Shown: positions 24,875 to 33,457 of the stretch, in pieces
How positions within the stretch are numbered: the stretch's first letter is position 1
Layout: each line of letters begins with the position of its first letter
NCBI RefSeq assembly: GCF_964030845.1
Contig: NZ_OZ034983.1
Coordinates: 2,108,001 to 2,172,000 of the forward strand
Reading direction: 5' to 3'
From: Candidatus Fukatsuia endosymbiont of Tuberolachnus salignus
Lineage (GTDB): Bacteria; Pseudomonadota; Gammaproteobacteria; Enterobacterales; Enterobacteriaceae
Length of the DNA stretch: 64,000 nucleotides
The notes under the pieces: generated by a model
Seen by the model: the letters and a program-made list of their open reading frames with translations, nothing else
What the model was told of the DNA's origin: nothing
The model's database searches: none
Program-made: the position numbers and the translations under genes

Positions 24875-25252
24875 GTGATCGTCGATAAAAAAAGCAAAGC
24901 AGTCATCTGTACAAGCTTTACTCATGGGAGGCGTCATGATTTTAGGTTGTTCAAAGAGTCTGGCGTGCGAATACATCCTGAAATCAAAACAGTGACAGAT
25001 ACAGGTTACCAAGGGCTTGGCAAGATCCATTCAAACTCGGCGTTGCCTAAGAAAAAGACAAAGAAAAATCCCTTAACACAAGAAGATAAACGCAACAATC
25101 GTGAGTTATCAAGCCAGCGTGTATTAAACGAAAATGTCATTGGTATGATTAAACGATTTAAAATCGTATCAGATCGTTATCGAAACAGGCGAAAACGTTT
25201 TGGATTACGATTTAATCTGATTGCAGCAATTTATAACATGGAAATTAGATAA
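24875..25252 (+). CDS. IS5-like transposase, OrfB part (copy 2)
   Basis: Nearly identical to the copy 1 OrfB (one Lys-to-Gln change in NPLTQEDK). It is expected to be produced as an OrfA-OrfB fusion of about 275 residues. Confidence 0.85.
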   Translation: MIVDKKSKAVICTSFTHGRRHDFRLFKESGVRIHPEIKTVTDTGYQGLGKIHSNSALPKKKTKKNPLTQEDKRNNRELSSQRVLNENVIGMIKRFKIVSDRYRNRRKRFGLRFNLIAAIYNMEIR

Positions 25253-25274
25253 ATCAGAGTTTCCGAAGAGGTCT

Positions 25275-25994
25275 ATTTTGTTAAGTGGGCAAAATGGCAA
25301 AAAATTCTCGCCCTTTGCGGTAAAAAATAATCAAGTCTTTATACGTGAGGGCTTTATTCAAGATGCGACCATTGGCAGCGCTCAAATAAAAGAGGCCGCC
25401 ATCACTAATACAAAAATTGGTGGGCCTCTCCAGTCGGCAAACTGGGCGGCAGGCCGTTCAGGATGGAAAATAGAGAAAGCCGGACACGCTGAGTTTAACG
25501 ATGCCACCTTCAGAGGGACGATATATGCCACCGATGGCTGGTTTAAAGGGACAGTGTCTGCGGATAAAATAGAAGGGGATATTCTGGACATGTCTCCTAA
25601 TTTTTTTAAAACAAAAAAAGGCAGCATTCCCGATAGCCAATCTGTAATATTCCCTTTGTTTTATATAAAAAAAACAGCCTCACCACGAAGAGTGTTGCTA
25701 TTAGGGAGAAAAGAGAAAGGGATAGCCTTGAGCGTATCACCTGATTGGGTCAGAGCAACGATAACCCGTGATGGCATGGATGTGCAATACCTTGGGAAAG
25801 CCGGGGCGGGGCTATTAGGAGAGTATGTTAACGCTGTCAACGAAGATATTGATATCACCCTCCCGGCAGGTGAAGGGGAGGTATTAATTGGTTTAAGATT
25901 ACAATCTACAAGGGGTAAGCTTAGAATGTTCAACTGGACGGCAAGCGGTGATATCTACACCATGAAAAACGCAGCCAGTATCAAAATAGCCTGA
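25275..25994 (+). pseudogene. C-terminal fragment of a phage tail-tip/host-specificity protein
   Basis: Starts at the IS5-like boundary and reads LSGQNGKKFSPFAVKNNQVF, GFIQDATIGSAQIKEAAITN, TKIGGPLQSANW, RSGWKIEKAGHAEFNDATFR and GTVSADKIEGDI. This is the C-terminal pattern of lambda gpJ-like tail-tip proteins (DUF1983 region) that contact the receptor. The remainder (ITLPAGEGEVLIGLRL) is a beta-rich end. Several hundred N-terminal residues are missing and no other tail genes lie nearby, so it is a stranded prophage scrap. Confidence 0.75.
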
Positions 25995-26064
25995 TTAAGA
26001 TGAATATCCTCCTATGAATTTTACCGTATGTGGGAGGACGTGTTCTGTCATCCAAAATTTTATA

Positions 26065-27162
26065 TATACCCGTGATCAATGAAGATGCTTGATTTTGAAG
26101 TCGATAAGGATCATGCTCATAGCCATGAAAATAGAGCTGACTGCTGACCAGAAAATTACCCTCGAAGCCCAACATCGTCAAAGCCATGACCGCCGTGTCT
26201 GTGACAGGATCCGGTGTGTTTTGTTGTCCGCAGACGGCTGGACTCCCCCTATGATTGCTCACTCACAGCTCATTAATGAAACCACGGTGCGGCGCCACCT
26301 TACAGACTATCATAAACTCAACAAGCTCAAGCCTGAAAATGGCGGCTCCGATGGCTATCTCAATGCGGAACAGACCACGTCGCTGGTTGAACATCTCACC
26401 CAGCCGCTCTACCACCACAATCACCAAATTGTGGCGTATATCGCTGGACGCTGGAACATCACCTTTACCGTATCAGGTCTGTATAAAGGGTTGAAGCAGC
26501 ATGGCTTTAGCTATAAAAAGCCGAAAGGTGTTCCGCATAAATTTGACGTTGAGAAACAACAGCAATTTATAAAGACCTACAGCGAATTGAAAGACGCCGC
26601 GGGTAATGACCCCATACTGTTTATTGATGCCGTTCATCCGACACAAGCCACCAAAATAAGCTACGGCTGGATACGAAAAGGCCAGGATAAAACGATAGAG
26701 ACCACCGGGAGCAGAACGCGGTTGAATATCATGGGAGCCTTGAACATCCAGAATGTGGCTAACCCCATAATCCGTGATGATGAGACGATTAACAGCGAAA
26801 ATGTGGTTCACTTCCTGTCTGCCATTCGCGCGCATTATCCCATCACGACAACGGCACATGTGATCCTCGAGGGTGCAGGCTATCACCGTTCACAGCTTGT
26901 GCAAGACGCCGCGCTTACGTTGAATATCCAGCTTCATTACCTTCCGCCGTATAGCCCGAATCTAAACCCGATAGAGCGATTGTGGAAGGTGATGAATGAG
27001 CAAACACGAAACAATAGATATTACCCATCTAAACAGAGTTTTAAGAACGATATCTTAAACTTCTTTGAGGTGAAGCTACCACAAATGGCAAGTTCTCTGG
27101 TATCTCGCTTAAACGATAATTGCCAGGCGCTAAATCCTGCATCTTGATTTCACTTGGGTATA
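26065..27162 (+). mobile_element. IS630 family element (long type), copy 1
   Basis: Ends TATACCCGTGATCAATG and its inverted counterpart ...TTCACTTGGGTATA, flanked by TA-rich targets. One intact transposase gene. Other copies lie at 33458-34555 (minus), 36551-37648 (plus) and 37656-38068 (minus, partial). Confidence 0.9.
26113..27147 (+). CDS. IS630 family transposase, copy 1, intact
   Basis: A 344-residue DDE transposase. The N-terminal helix-turn-helix part has MIAHSQLINETTVRRHLTDY. The DDE_3 catalytic part has ILFIDAVHPTQATKISYGWI (first Asp), AHVILEGAGYHRSQL and LPPYSPNLNPIERLWKVMNE (Glu in PIERLW). The second Asp position reads EGAG instead of DGAG/DNAG, in every copy here. AAGGAT precedes ATG 26113. 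It inserts at TA dinucleotides as the family does. Confidence 0.9.
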   Translation: MLIAMKIELTADQKITLEAQHRQSHDRRVCDRIRCVLLSADGWTPPMIAHSQLINETTVRRHLTDYHKLNKLKPENGGSDGYLNAEQTTSLVEHLTQPLYHHNHQIVAYIAGRWNITFTVSGLYKGLKQHGFSYKKPKGVPHKFDVEKQQQFIKTYSELKDAAGNDPILFIDAVHPTQATKISYGWIRKGQDKTIETTGSRTRLNIMGALNIQNVANPIIRDDETINSENVVHFLSAIRAHYPITTTAHVILEGAGYHRSQLVQDAALTLNIQLHYLPPYSPNLNPIERLWKVMNEQTRNNRYYPSKQSFKNDILNFFEVKLPQMASSLVSRLNDNCQALNPAS

Positions 27163-27164
27163 TA

Positions 27165-28974
27165 TAGCATCGGCAGTATAAATTGATTTATACTGTTGAA
27201 ATGAACTCTCCATTAAAGTTTCACTTTCTATAGATGACTTATCCCTTAAAATTCCGCCAACATGTGTTGACTATTAAAGAGCAAGAAAAGCTCACCTATG
27301 CCGAAACAGCCACCCGTTTTTGTGTGGGGACAGCGAGCCTAATGCGCTGGGCTGGGCTAAACGTATCGACCCTTGCCTAACTCGTGATAAACCGGCGACC
27401 AAAATAAATCACGCCGCGTTGCTCCTTGATGTGGAAACCTATCCTGACGCGTCTCAATACGAACACGCTCAACGTATGGGGGTCAGTGCTCGAGGGATAG
27501 GCGATGCGTTAAAACGGGCTGGGTTTAGCTATAAAAAAAACATTTTATCATCCCAAAATCGACGTCCAAGCACGAAAAGATTTTCAGACTAAGATACAGG
27601 CTTATGGCTGTAGCCGTATAAATTGATTCAAAACAAAGGGTCAGAAAAGAGAGTGTCGATATCGCATTGTCGTTTCCTACGAAGGGCTTTAGCCTGAGCC
27701 CATTTGTGCTCAATCGGGTTGAGGTCAGGAGAATACGTCGGGAGATATTCCAGAATAAAACCAGATTTTTGTCTAGTAGACTGGATATCCTGGCGTTTGT
27801 GAAAGCTCACATTATCCATCACGATAACAGCACCTTGAGGGATTTTTGGCAGTCAGTCTTGGGTTACCCACGCATGAAAAATATCGCTATTGATATTGTA
27901 TTCAAAGGCACAAACGGTGGTTAATTTTCCGTTAAGCTGAGCGCCAATGACATTGGTACGTGCTTTAGCGTGCCAATCATGTTGACCGTAACACCGCTTA
28001 CCTTTAGCTCAATAGCCGTAGAGGCGGGGCATGTCATGAGCAAAACCGCTTTCATCAACGTAAATAATAGGGGTCTCGCTGGCTTCATAGGCCTGGATCT
28101 TGATCTGAAAATCTTCTCGGGATTGGGCGTTGGCTTTTGGATGATAAAATGTTTTTTTTATAGCTAAACCCTGCCCGTTTCAACGCATGGCAGATACCTC
28201 TAGCGCTCACTCCCATACGTTGGGCTCGCTCGTATTGAGACGCGTCAGGGTAGGTTTCCACATCAAGAATCAACGCCGCTCGAGCTATTTTACTGGCGGG
28301 TTTATCACGTGTCAGACAAGGTTCTATTCGTTTAGCCCAGCGCATCAGACTTGCGGTCCCAATACAAAAACGTGTGGCCGTTTGGGCATATGTAAGCTTT
28401 TCTTGCTCTTTAATAGCCAATACATGTTGGCGAAATTTTAATGGATAAGTCATCTTGAAATTATACATCAATTTATACAGCCTACGCTATATGAAGCCTG
28501 TGGTACCCCGATAATTTACGTGGATGAAAGCGGTTTTGCCCATGATATGCCGCGTCTTTATGGTTATTGAGTGAAAGGTAAGCGCTGTTACGGCCAACAC
28601 GATTGGCATGCCAAAGCGTGTACTAACGTCATTGGCGCCCAGCTTAACGGAAAATTAACCACGGTTTGTACCTTCGACTGCCATATCAACAGCGATATTT
28701 TTTATGCCTGGGTCACCCAAGATTTATTGCTAAAATCTCCTCCAGGGGCCGTACTTGTAATGGATAATGTCAGTTTCCATAAGCGCCAAGACATTCAGTC
28801 TGCTAGACAGCAAGCCGGCTTTATTCTGGAATATCTTCCCACTTATTCTCCTGATATGAACCCCATTGAGCACAAATGGGCTCAAGCTAAAGCCCTTCGT
28901 AGAAAGCGACAATGTGATATCGATACCTTGTTCTATGACCCTCTATTTTAAATCAATTTATACCGCCTATGCCA
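27165..28974 (+). mobile_element. Second IS630-type short element, split by a copy of its relative
   Basis: The left part, 27165-27604, encodes YPLKFRQHVLTIKEQEKLTY to the A8 run. The right part, 28490-28974, encodes YVDESGFAHDMPRLYGY, TGA at 28568-28570, then VMDNVSFHKRQDIQSARQQA and YSPDMNPIEHKW. The two parts join at a TA where the 885-bp element 27605-28489 is inserted. It resembles the inserted element but is clearly diverged (for example KRAGFSY shared, HAALLLDVET different). Confidence 0.85.
27605..28489 (-). mobile_element. IS630-type short element, copy 2 (885 bp)
   Basis: Same sequence as 22474-23358 in reverse orientation, including the A8 frameshift and both TGA codons. The TA at 27603-27604 is duplicated at 28490-28491. 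It is inserted in a related element, and neither carries an uninterrupted transposase. Confidence 0.88.
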
Positions 28975-28975
28975 T

Positions 28976-29235
28976 ATGATGTGATGTTTCGGCGTAAAAT
29001 TTATTCATCACTGGAAGACATTCAGCAAGACATCAATAAATGGCTTGCATTTTACAACAGAGAACAACCTCATTCAGGCAGGTATTGTTATGGCAAAACC
29101 CCCTTAGGAAACCTGGATGGCATCTAGGGGGTAGGTAAAAGAAAAACAACTCGATAATTTATCTAGCCCATCTGACAGTCAGACTACTTTGACAAATTCG
29201 ATGGTTTAACTTGTGTCTGTCAGGTTAAGTTTGAG
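28976..29235 (+). pseudogene. IS481-type transposase, C-terminal fragment with right end
   Basis: Reads DVMFRRKIYSSLEDIQQDIN, KWLAFYNREQPHSGRYCYGK and TPLGNLDGI before a stop, the end of an IS481/integrase-core transposase. The following sequence includes TCTGACAGTCAGACT and ends TGTCTGTCAGGTTAAGTTTGAGC, similar in inverse to the left end at 11541. It could be the missing part of the 11105-11541 fragment. A worn IS5-like end (AGAGTTTCTAAGAGGTCTA) follows at 29257-29275. Confidence 0.75.
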
Positions 29236-29272
29236 CTACTACAAATTAGATAAATGAGAGTTTCTAAGAGGT

Positions 29273-29539
29273 CTACTCATAAAATGAGCTTTCATGCTCT
29301 CGCCTTGACTTAGCCTGAAATTTAGCCTGCTCTACGACATGTTTTTGCACAACGCACCACTTCGAAATTTGTGTATAAATAAGAGATGAAGCTGAGGGAC
29401 TATTAAGTAGATTAAGGTATTTAAACCAAGACTTACAAATATATGGTGTTTCTTTGTTTTTCTCTGCTCCAAAAGCCAAAATAGGCATTGGTAATAATAA
29501 GATGGGTAATATTTTTATAAACGACTTTATTTTCTTCAT
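29273..29539 (-). CDS. Small secreted protein, 88 aa, unknown
   Basis: ATG 29539 is preceded by AGGACACAAT and gives an 88-residue protein. It starts MKKIKSFIKILPILLLPMPI and has an LAFGA cleavage-like site, so a classical signal peptide is likely. The mature ~64 residues are basic, hold two cysteines (YICKSW and KWCVVQ) that could form a disulfide, and end in a charged KSRREHESSFYE tail. No family is recognised. The frame ends right against the IS remnant at 29275, so the true C terminus may have been altered. Confidence 0.5.
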   Translation of the reverse strand: MKKIKSFIKILPILLLPMPILAFGAEKNKETPYICKSWFKYLNLLNSPSASSLIYTQISKWCVVQKHVVEQAKFQAKSRREHESSFYE

Positions 29540-29566
29540 ATTGTGTCCTTTTTCATAATATTTCAT

Positions 29567-29873
29567 TGAATACCAGGGAAATTGCTCTATGTTTTTTTAT
29601 TTTAAAAATCAAGCTATTAAAAAATAGCACGCTCGCTCCGCAATTTTAAAATTAGTTAATAATCATATAATTATAAAACATAGCGCGATGGCCCAGCATT
29701 GAATACGAACAGACTTTTGTAAGTTATTAATAGTAACCATAATGGGAGTGGTTTGCCAAAGTTACCGATGCTAATTATCCATAAAAAGCCTCTAATGTTT
29801 ATTACGGACATACCAATATAACTTACGCAATTTTCATCTAAAATAGGATAAAGATTCTGTAAAGTGTCATAAA
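29567..29873. other. AT-rich stretch without a recognisable gene
   Basis: Very AT-rich sequence upstream of the small secreted protein gene. It could hold that gene's promoter; no motif is convincing. Confidence 0.5.
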
Positions 29874-30035
29874 TGAAACCAAGCCACTTAGACTACTGCC
29901 AGTATCTGATGGTAAGTCAGATAAATTACACCTTGACGAATTTTGCTAATCACACGCAAGACGTGAGTCACAATGCGATTACCCGCTATTTGCGAAACGA
30001 CCACGTAACTGGCAATGCTTTTAGGCGTAATTAAG
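29874..30035 (+). pseudogene. IS701/IS4-like transposase, N-terminal fragment
   Basis: Reads LDYCQYLMVSQINYTLTNFA, NHTQDVSHNAITRYLRND and HVTGNAF, the N terminus of a DDE transposase with the YLxxSQxNYTLTNLAxH pattern. It is cut by ISAs1 at 30036. It belongs with the remnant at 19639-19990. Confidence 0.6.
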
Positions 30036-31240
30036 GCAGGGCGGGATCCCACTTTAATGTGAACTAATAATAGGCAGTAAGCTCATAATATTATGTATCC
30101 TAAAGAATATGTAATCATGAGTATTTTAAAGCAATTAGCCCTGATCCCTGACCCGCGTAAAGATATTAATATCAAACATCACCTGCTCGATGTTATTTTC
30201 CTGTTTTTTGCCGCCGTGTTAAGTGGGGCCTCGGGATGGAAATCCATCCAGGATTTTGGCGAAGCTCAGCTCGATTGGCTAAAAAAATATGGCTCTTATC
30301 ATGGTGAGAGCCCACGTCGTCATTGTATTGCTAAAATCATCAATGCATTAGATACAAATTTGCTGATTCAATCCTTGTTTTTATGGATTAACGAACGACG
30401 CCAACGAGCCGGTAAGACGTTGCTCGCCATCGACGGTAAAACCTTGCGGAGAACCTGGTCTGAAGAGATTTGCACTGCGCTGCATGTGGTGAGTGCCTAT
30501 GATGTTGATGCTGGTATTACGCTTTATCAAAAAGCGGCGAACAATAAGGGAAAAGAAGGAGAATTAGCCCGTCAGAGCATTGACGCGTTAGCGCTGGATA
30601 ATGCTATTGTGACGCTCGATTCATTGCATTGCCAAACCTCAACTTCATCACTTATCACGCAACGTAAAGGCAATTTTGTGGTGCAGCTTAAAGCGACTCA
30701 AAAGAAGCTGTTTGAACAGGTAAAACAGCAATTTGCTTTTGCCTATGATAGCGATAAATTGCACGAATATACGCAGACTAATCAGGGGCATGGCCGGATA
30801 GAAAAACGTACGGTTATGCAAATTAATGCGGAATTACCCAATGAATTAAAAGCGAAATGGCCTACCATTCGTACTTTCATTGAGGTCGCTAGTGAACGAA
30901 CAAAAAATAATGTCACCCACTGTCGGTCACGTTGGTATGTCAGCTCATTAACGCTGAATGCAGAACAAGCGGCACAGGCAATTCGGCTGCATTGGGGGAT
31001 AGAAAATCAACTTCACTGGGTATTGGATGTGGTGTTTAGAGAAGATGAACTCTTGATAAAAGCTCCGGATGGAGCAGCCCATGTCGCTCTTTTCAATCGC
31101 GTCGCGTTGGGTGTGATTAAACAGCACAAAGGTAAACAAGATAGTATTGCCAGTAAACGTAGACGAGCCGCCTGGTCAGCCGATTTTCGTAGTAAACTTA
31201 TTTTTGGTTAAAAAATCAGCAAAGTGGAATCCCGCCCTGG
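30036..31240 (+). mobile_element. ISAs1 family insertion sequence
   Basis: Terminal inverted repeats CAGGGCGGGATCCCACTTT on the left and the matching AAAGTGGAATCCCGCCCTG on the right, with one mismatch. One intact transposase gene. No target duplication is obvious in the flanks. Confidence 0.9.
30117..31211 (+). CDS. ISAs1 family transposase, intact
   Basis: A 364-residue transposase. The DUF4372-like N terminus has IPDPRKDINIKHHLLDVIFL. The catalytic part has LLAIDGKTLRRTW (first Asp), ALALDNAIVTLDSLHCQTST (second Asp) and IRLHWGIENQLHWVLDVVFR (Glu). Length and all motifs are normal for ISAs1/H-repeat enzymes. MSILKQLAL at 30117 is the family start; an in-frame ATG is at 30093. Confidence 0.92.
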   Translation: MSILKQLALIPDPRKDINIKHHLLDVIFLFFAAVLSGASGWKSIQDFGEAQLDWLKKYGSYHGESPRRHCIAKIINALDTNLLIQSLFLWINERRQRAGKTLLAIDGKTLRRTWSEEICTALHVVSAYDVDAGITLYQKAANNKGKEGELARQSIDALALDNAIVTLDSLHCQTSTSSLITQRKGNFVVQLKATQKKLFEQVKQQFAFAYDSDKLHEYTQTNQGHGRIEKRTVMQINAELPNELKAKWPTIRTFIEVASERTKNNVTHCRSRWYVSSLTLNAEQAAQAIRLHWGIENQLHWVLDVVFREDELLIKAPDGAAHVALFNRVALGVIKQHKGKQDSIASKRRRAAWSADFRSKLIFG

Positions 31241-31241
31241 T

Positions 31242-31675
31242 CCGTGGGACACGTAGCATAAAATTTACTCCTGTTATCACCATATAGTCACACTAAGATA
31301 AAATAATCAATAAAAAACAAATAGACAAAATATTTTCGCTTATATAATAGGCGACAAAACACCACTTTTCAGTCACTATTTATCAATATGTTGCCTCTTT
31401 ATTTCGACCTGTTATTTATCCATTGCACGTCAATATTATCCTTTGTTTTCATTTCCACCAACAGTGATCGCTGATTTTACGCATAGTGAATGCAATTTGC
31501 TCTCCTTCTGCTAGTCTTTTTATTTGATGCCAAATAAGGACTAGACTCATCTCAGTACAAAAACCAGTTTTTATGAATTTGCTACTGTCGCAGTTGGAGC
31601 GGCGGTGATCGTCGATGTAGAAAGTGATCAGGCCGATATAGCGGAAGCTACATCATAAAAGGATGTGTTATCATC
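31242..31675. promoter_or_regulatory. Leader region of the metalloprotease gene
   Basis: No gene is seen. About 31270-31450 resembles 43190-43365 (shared AT-rich blocks with TATATAATA, AAACACSA, GTTGCCTYTTYATTT and ACGTCAATATT). The last 60 bases include GAAAGTGATCAGGC, and AAAGGATG serves as ribosome-binding site 12 bases before ATG 31676. Confidence 0.45.
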
Positions 31676-33406
31676 ATGAATAGAACTAATTTAATCAATA
31701 CTATGGAAGAGCCGGATAACAAGATATCCGATGTAGGTTTAACAACGTCCACAGAGCAAAAACAGGTGATACCGCAGTCTGTGCTTGATGAAGAGCTAGC
31801 AACACAACTCATACATAAAATGATAGCAGCAAAAGTCATCGCTGGATTACAGCCAGATAAACTAGCAGATAAAGAAAAGGAACTGACCTTTCGCTATCTC
31901 ACACCCCGTTATCACGATGTCATACCGCAACACACAAAACCGATATTCCGTACGGGTTTGACCACCTTTACCGTGCTACAACGAGAGATAACCCAGTTTA
32001 TTCTTGATCAAATTGCAGAGAAAACCGGTCTGGAGTTCCGCCAGGTTGAGGGTGATGAACCCGCTGATATGGTCTTTGGTAATTTTCATGCTCCAGAGAG
32101 TACCCTTGGCGGTTTTGTTAATTTCGATGCTTCAACGAGTAGCCTTGTCGGTTTTGTTGATCCCATCACTGTCCCTCCTGAACGCAACGTAATCTGGATG
32201 AATACCAAGCGGAAGGCTCGCCTAGCTCCAGAGTATTTTAAATCTTTTCTTGTTCATGAAATCGGGCATGTGCTTGGGCTGGAGCACAGCGATGACCTGG
32301 AGGATCCTCGCACGATAATGTCGTATAGCTGGATTCCGAAGGAATTTCAGGTTGCTGACTTTTTGGCTTTATGGACCCTGCATGGTCGTGACAGCAATCC
32401 GCAGTCAGAGGAGCGAATAAGGGCAGGGGAACAGGCCAGGGCAAAGATGTGGGCAAGGATAAAGGAAGAGGTAACGCCAGGAAGCTATTGGAAAAAGTCA
32501 CTTTTACGTGCGGGGGATACCGATATTGCTTTCGTTTCTATTGATAAAATACACAGCATGCTATGTGTTGATGTGTTCGATGAAGCAACAGAGGCAGATG
32601 ATTATTTCAGAGATAAAACCTATGCTGAGATCAAAATCAGAAATCATGCAGGCAAGGTCATTTTTGAAAAAAAAATAAAAAGCACAGGTATGGTGTCTCC
32701 ACGTGAAGAGATCCCATTTACTGAGGGCTATCAACTGGAAATTTATCATGCTGAGGCAGAAACCAGTTTACTGTCTGCCTCAGATATCCAGGGTGCATCA
32801 GTGCCCAATGCCAAAACAAACCGTTTTGTCATGACAAAAACCGGGCTGCAAAGGCTAATACCGGCTCATCAAATGACCCTGCTGGACAAGAATAATTATG
32901 CATTTGCTTCTCTTTCTGTGGACGCCGTCGCCGGACAGCTGGAGATTGATATCAGTAAACCCCTGGCTGATGAGCATGCTCAGGACTCCGTTTACGCAAG
33001 CATTAAAGTGATCAATAAAAAAGGCTGGGTGTTTTTTAAAAAAGAGATCAAAGGCAGTGATACCGGCATGTTACGTACCCGGGTTTTGTTTTCTAAGGGC
33101 GATAAACTGGAGATATATCATGCACAAGTAGAAGAATGCTTAAAAATTTTCTCTTCTGGTGTCAAGGTTGATTTTGCCGTGGCTCCAAAAACCACGACCT
33201 TTATCATGACATCGAGAGGTCTGGAAAAATGTTTTTTTTCACCTCAACCAACACAGGGCGATACAGCAGACAAGATGGCTCAGGCAATGTCTGGTTTTAC
33301 CCCTCCCTCTTTAGGCGCCGTTTCCTGTCAGCAAGATAACAGGCTAACACCATCCGAATTTTTCAGTGCTTTGGTCAGCGCAGGGTCATACAGCGGCTTT
33401 TGGTAG
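31676..33406 (+). CDS. Zinc metalloprotease with two mucin/carbohydrate-binding-like modules
   Basis: A 576-residue protein. Residues ~90-235 form a metzincin-type catalytic domain: HEIGHVLGLEH at 194-204 supplies three zinc ligands and the catalytic Glu195, and TIMSYSW at 213-219 is the Met-turn. Residues ~270-385 and ~395-510 are two related modules with YAEIKIRNHAGKVIFEKKI and YASIKVINKKGWVFFKKEI, each ending LEIYHAE/Q. These resemble the putative mucin/carbohydrate-binding module (PF03272) of viral enhancins and related bacterial proteins. There is no Sec signal peptide and no RTX repeats, so export may use another system. The frame is intact among wrecked genes. A role in degrading insect gut or mucus glycoproteins is inference. 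Confidence 0.8.
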   Translation: MNRTNLINTMEEPDNKISDVGLTTSTEQKQVIPQSVLDEELATQLIHKMIAAKVIAGLQPDKLADKEKELTFRYLTPRYHDVIPQHTKPIFRTGLTTFTVLQREITQFILDQIAEKTGLEFRQVEGDEPADMVFGNFHAPESTLGGFVNFDASTSSLVGFVDPITVPPERNVIWMNTKRKARLAPEYFKSFLVHEIGHVLGLEHSDDLEDPRTIMSYSWIPKEFQVADFLALWTLHGRDSNPQSEERIRAGEQARAKMWARIKEEVTPGSYWKKSLLRAGDTDIAFVSIDKIHSMLCVDVFDEATEADDYFRDKTYAEIKIRNHAGKVIFEKKIKSTGMVSPREEIPFTEGYQLEIYHAEAETSLLSASDIQGASVPNAKTNRFVMTKTGLQRLIPAHQMTLLDKNNYAFASLSVDAVAGQLEIDISKPLADEHAQDSVYASIKVINKKGWVFFKKEIKGSDTGMLRTRVLFSKGDKLEIYHAQVEECLKIFSSGVKVDFAVAPKTTTFIMTSRGLEKCFFSPQPTQGDTADKMAQAMSGFTPPSLGAVSCQQDNRLTPSEFFSALVSAGSYSGFW

Positions 33407-33457
33407 CATGATAATACACTGGATAAATCATTTTCCCTGGCATAACTACTTATCGTA

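Larger units (their letters stand above)
24261..25274 (+). mobile_element. IS5-like insertion sequence, copy 2
   Basis: Same 17-bp terminal repeats and gene content as 21074-22087, in opposite orientation, with the MITE at 24277-24380. The flanks (AAT on the left, ATT on the right) show no convincing target duplication, so this copy may have been reached by recombination or deletion. Toxin sequence lies to its left and phage tail sequence to its right. Confidence 0.9.

Noticed and set aside
26473..26886. A 137-codon minus-strand frame repeated in each IS630 copy
   Set aside because: It recurs only because the element recurs. It lies antisense to the transposase catalytic domain and matches nothing.
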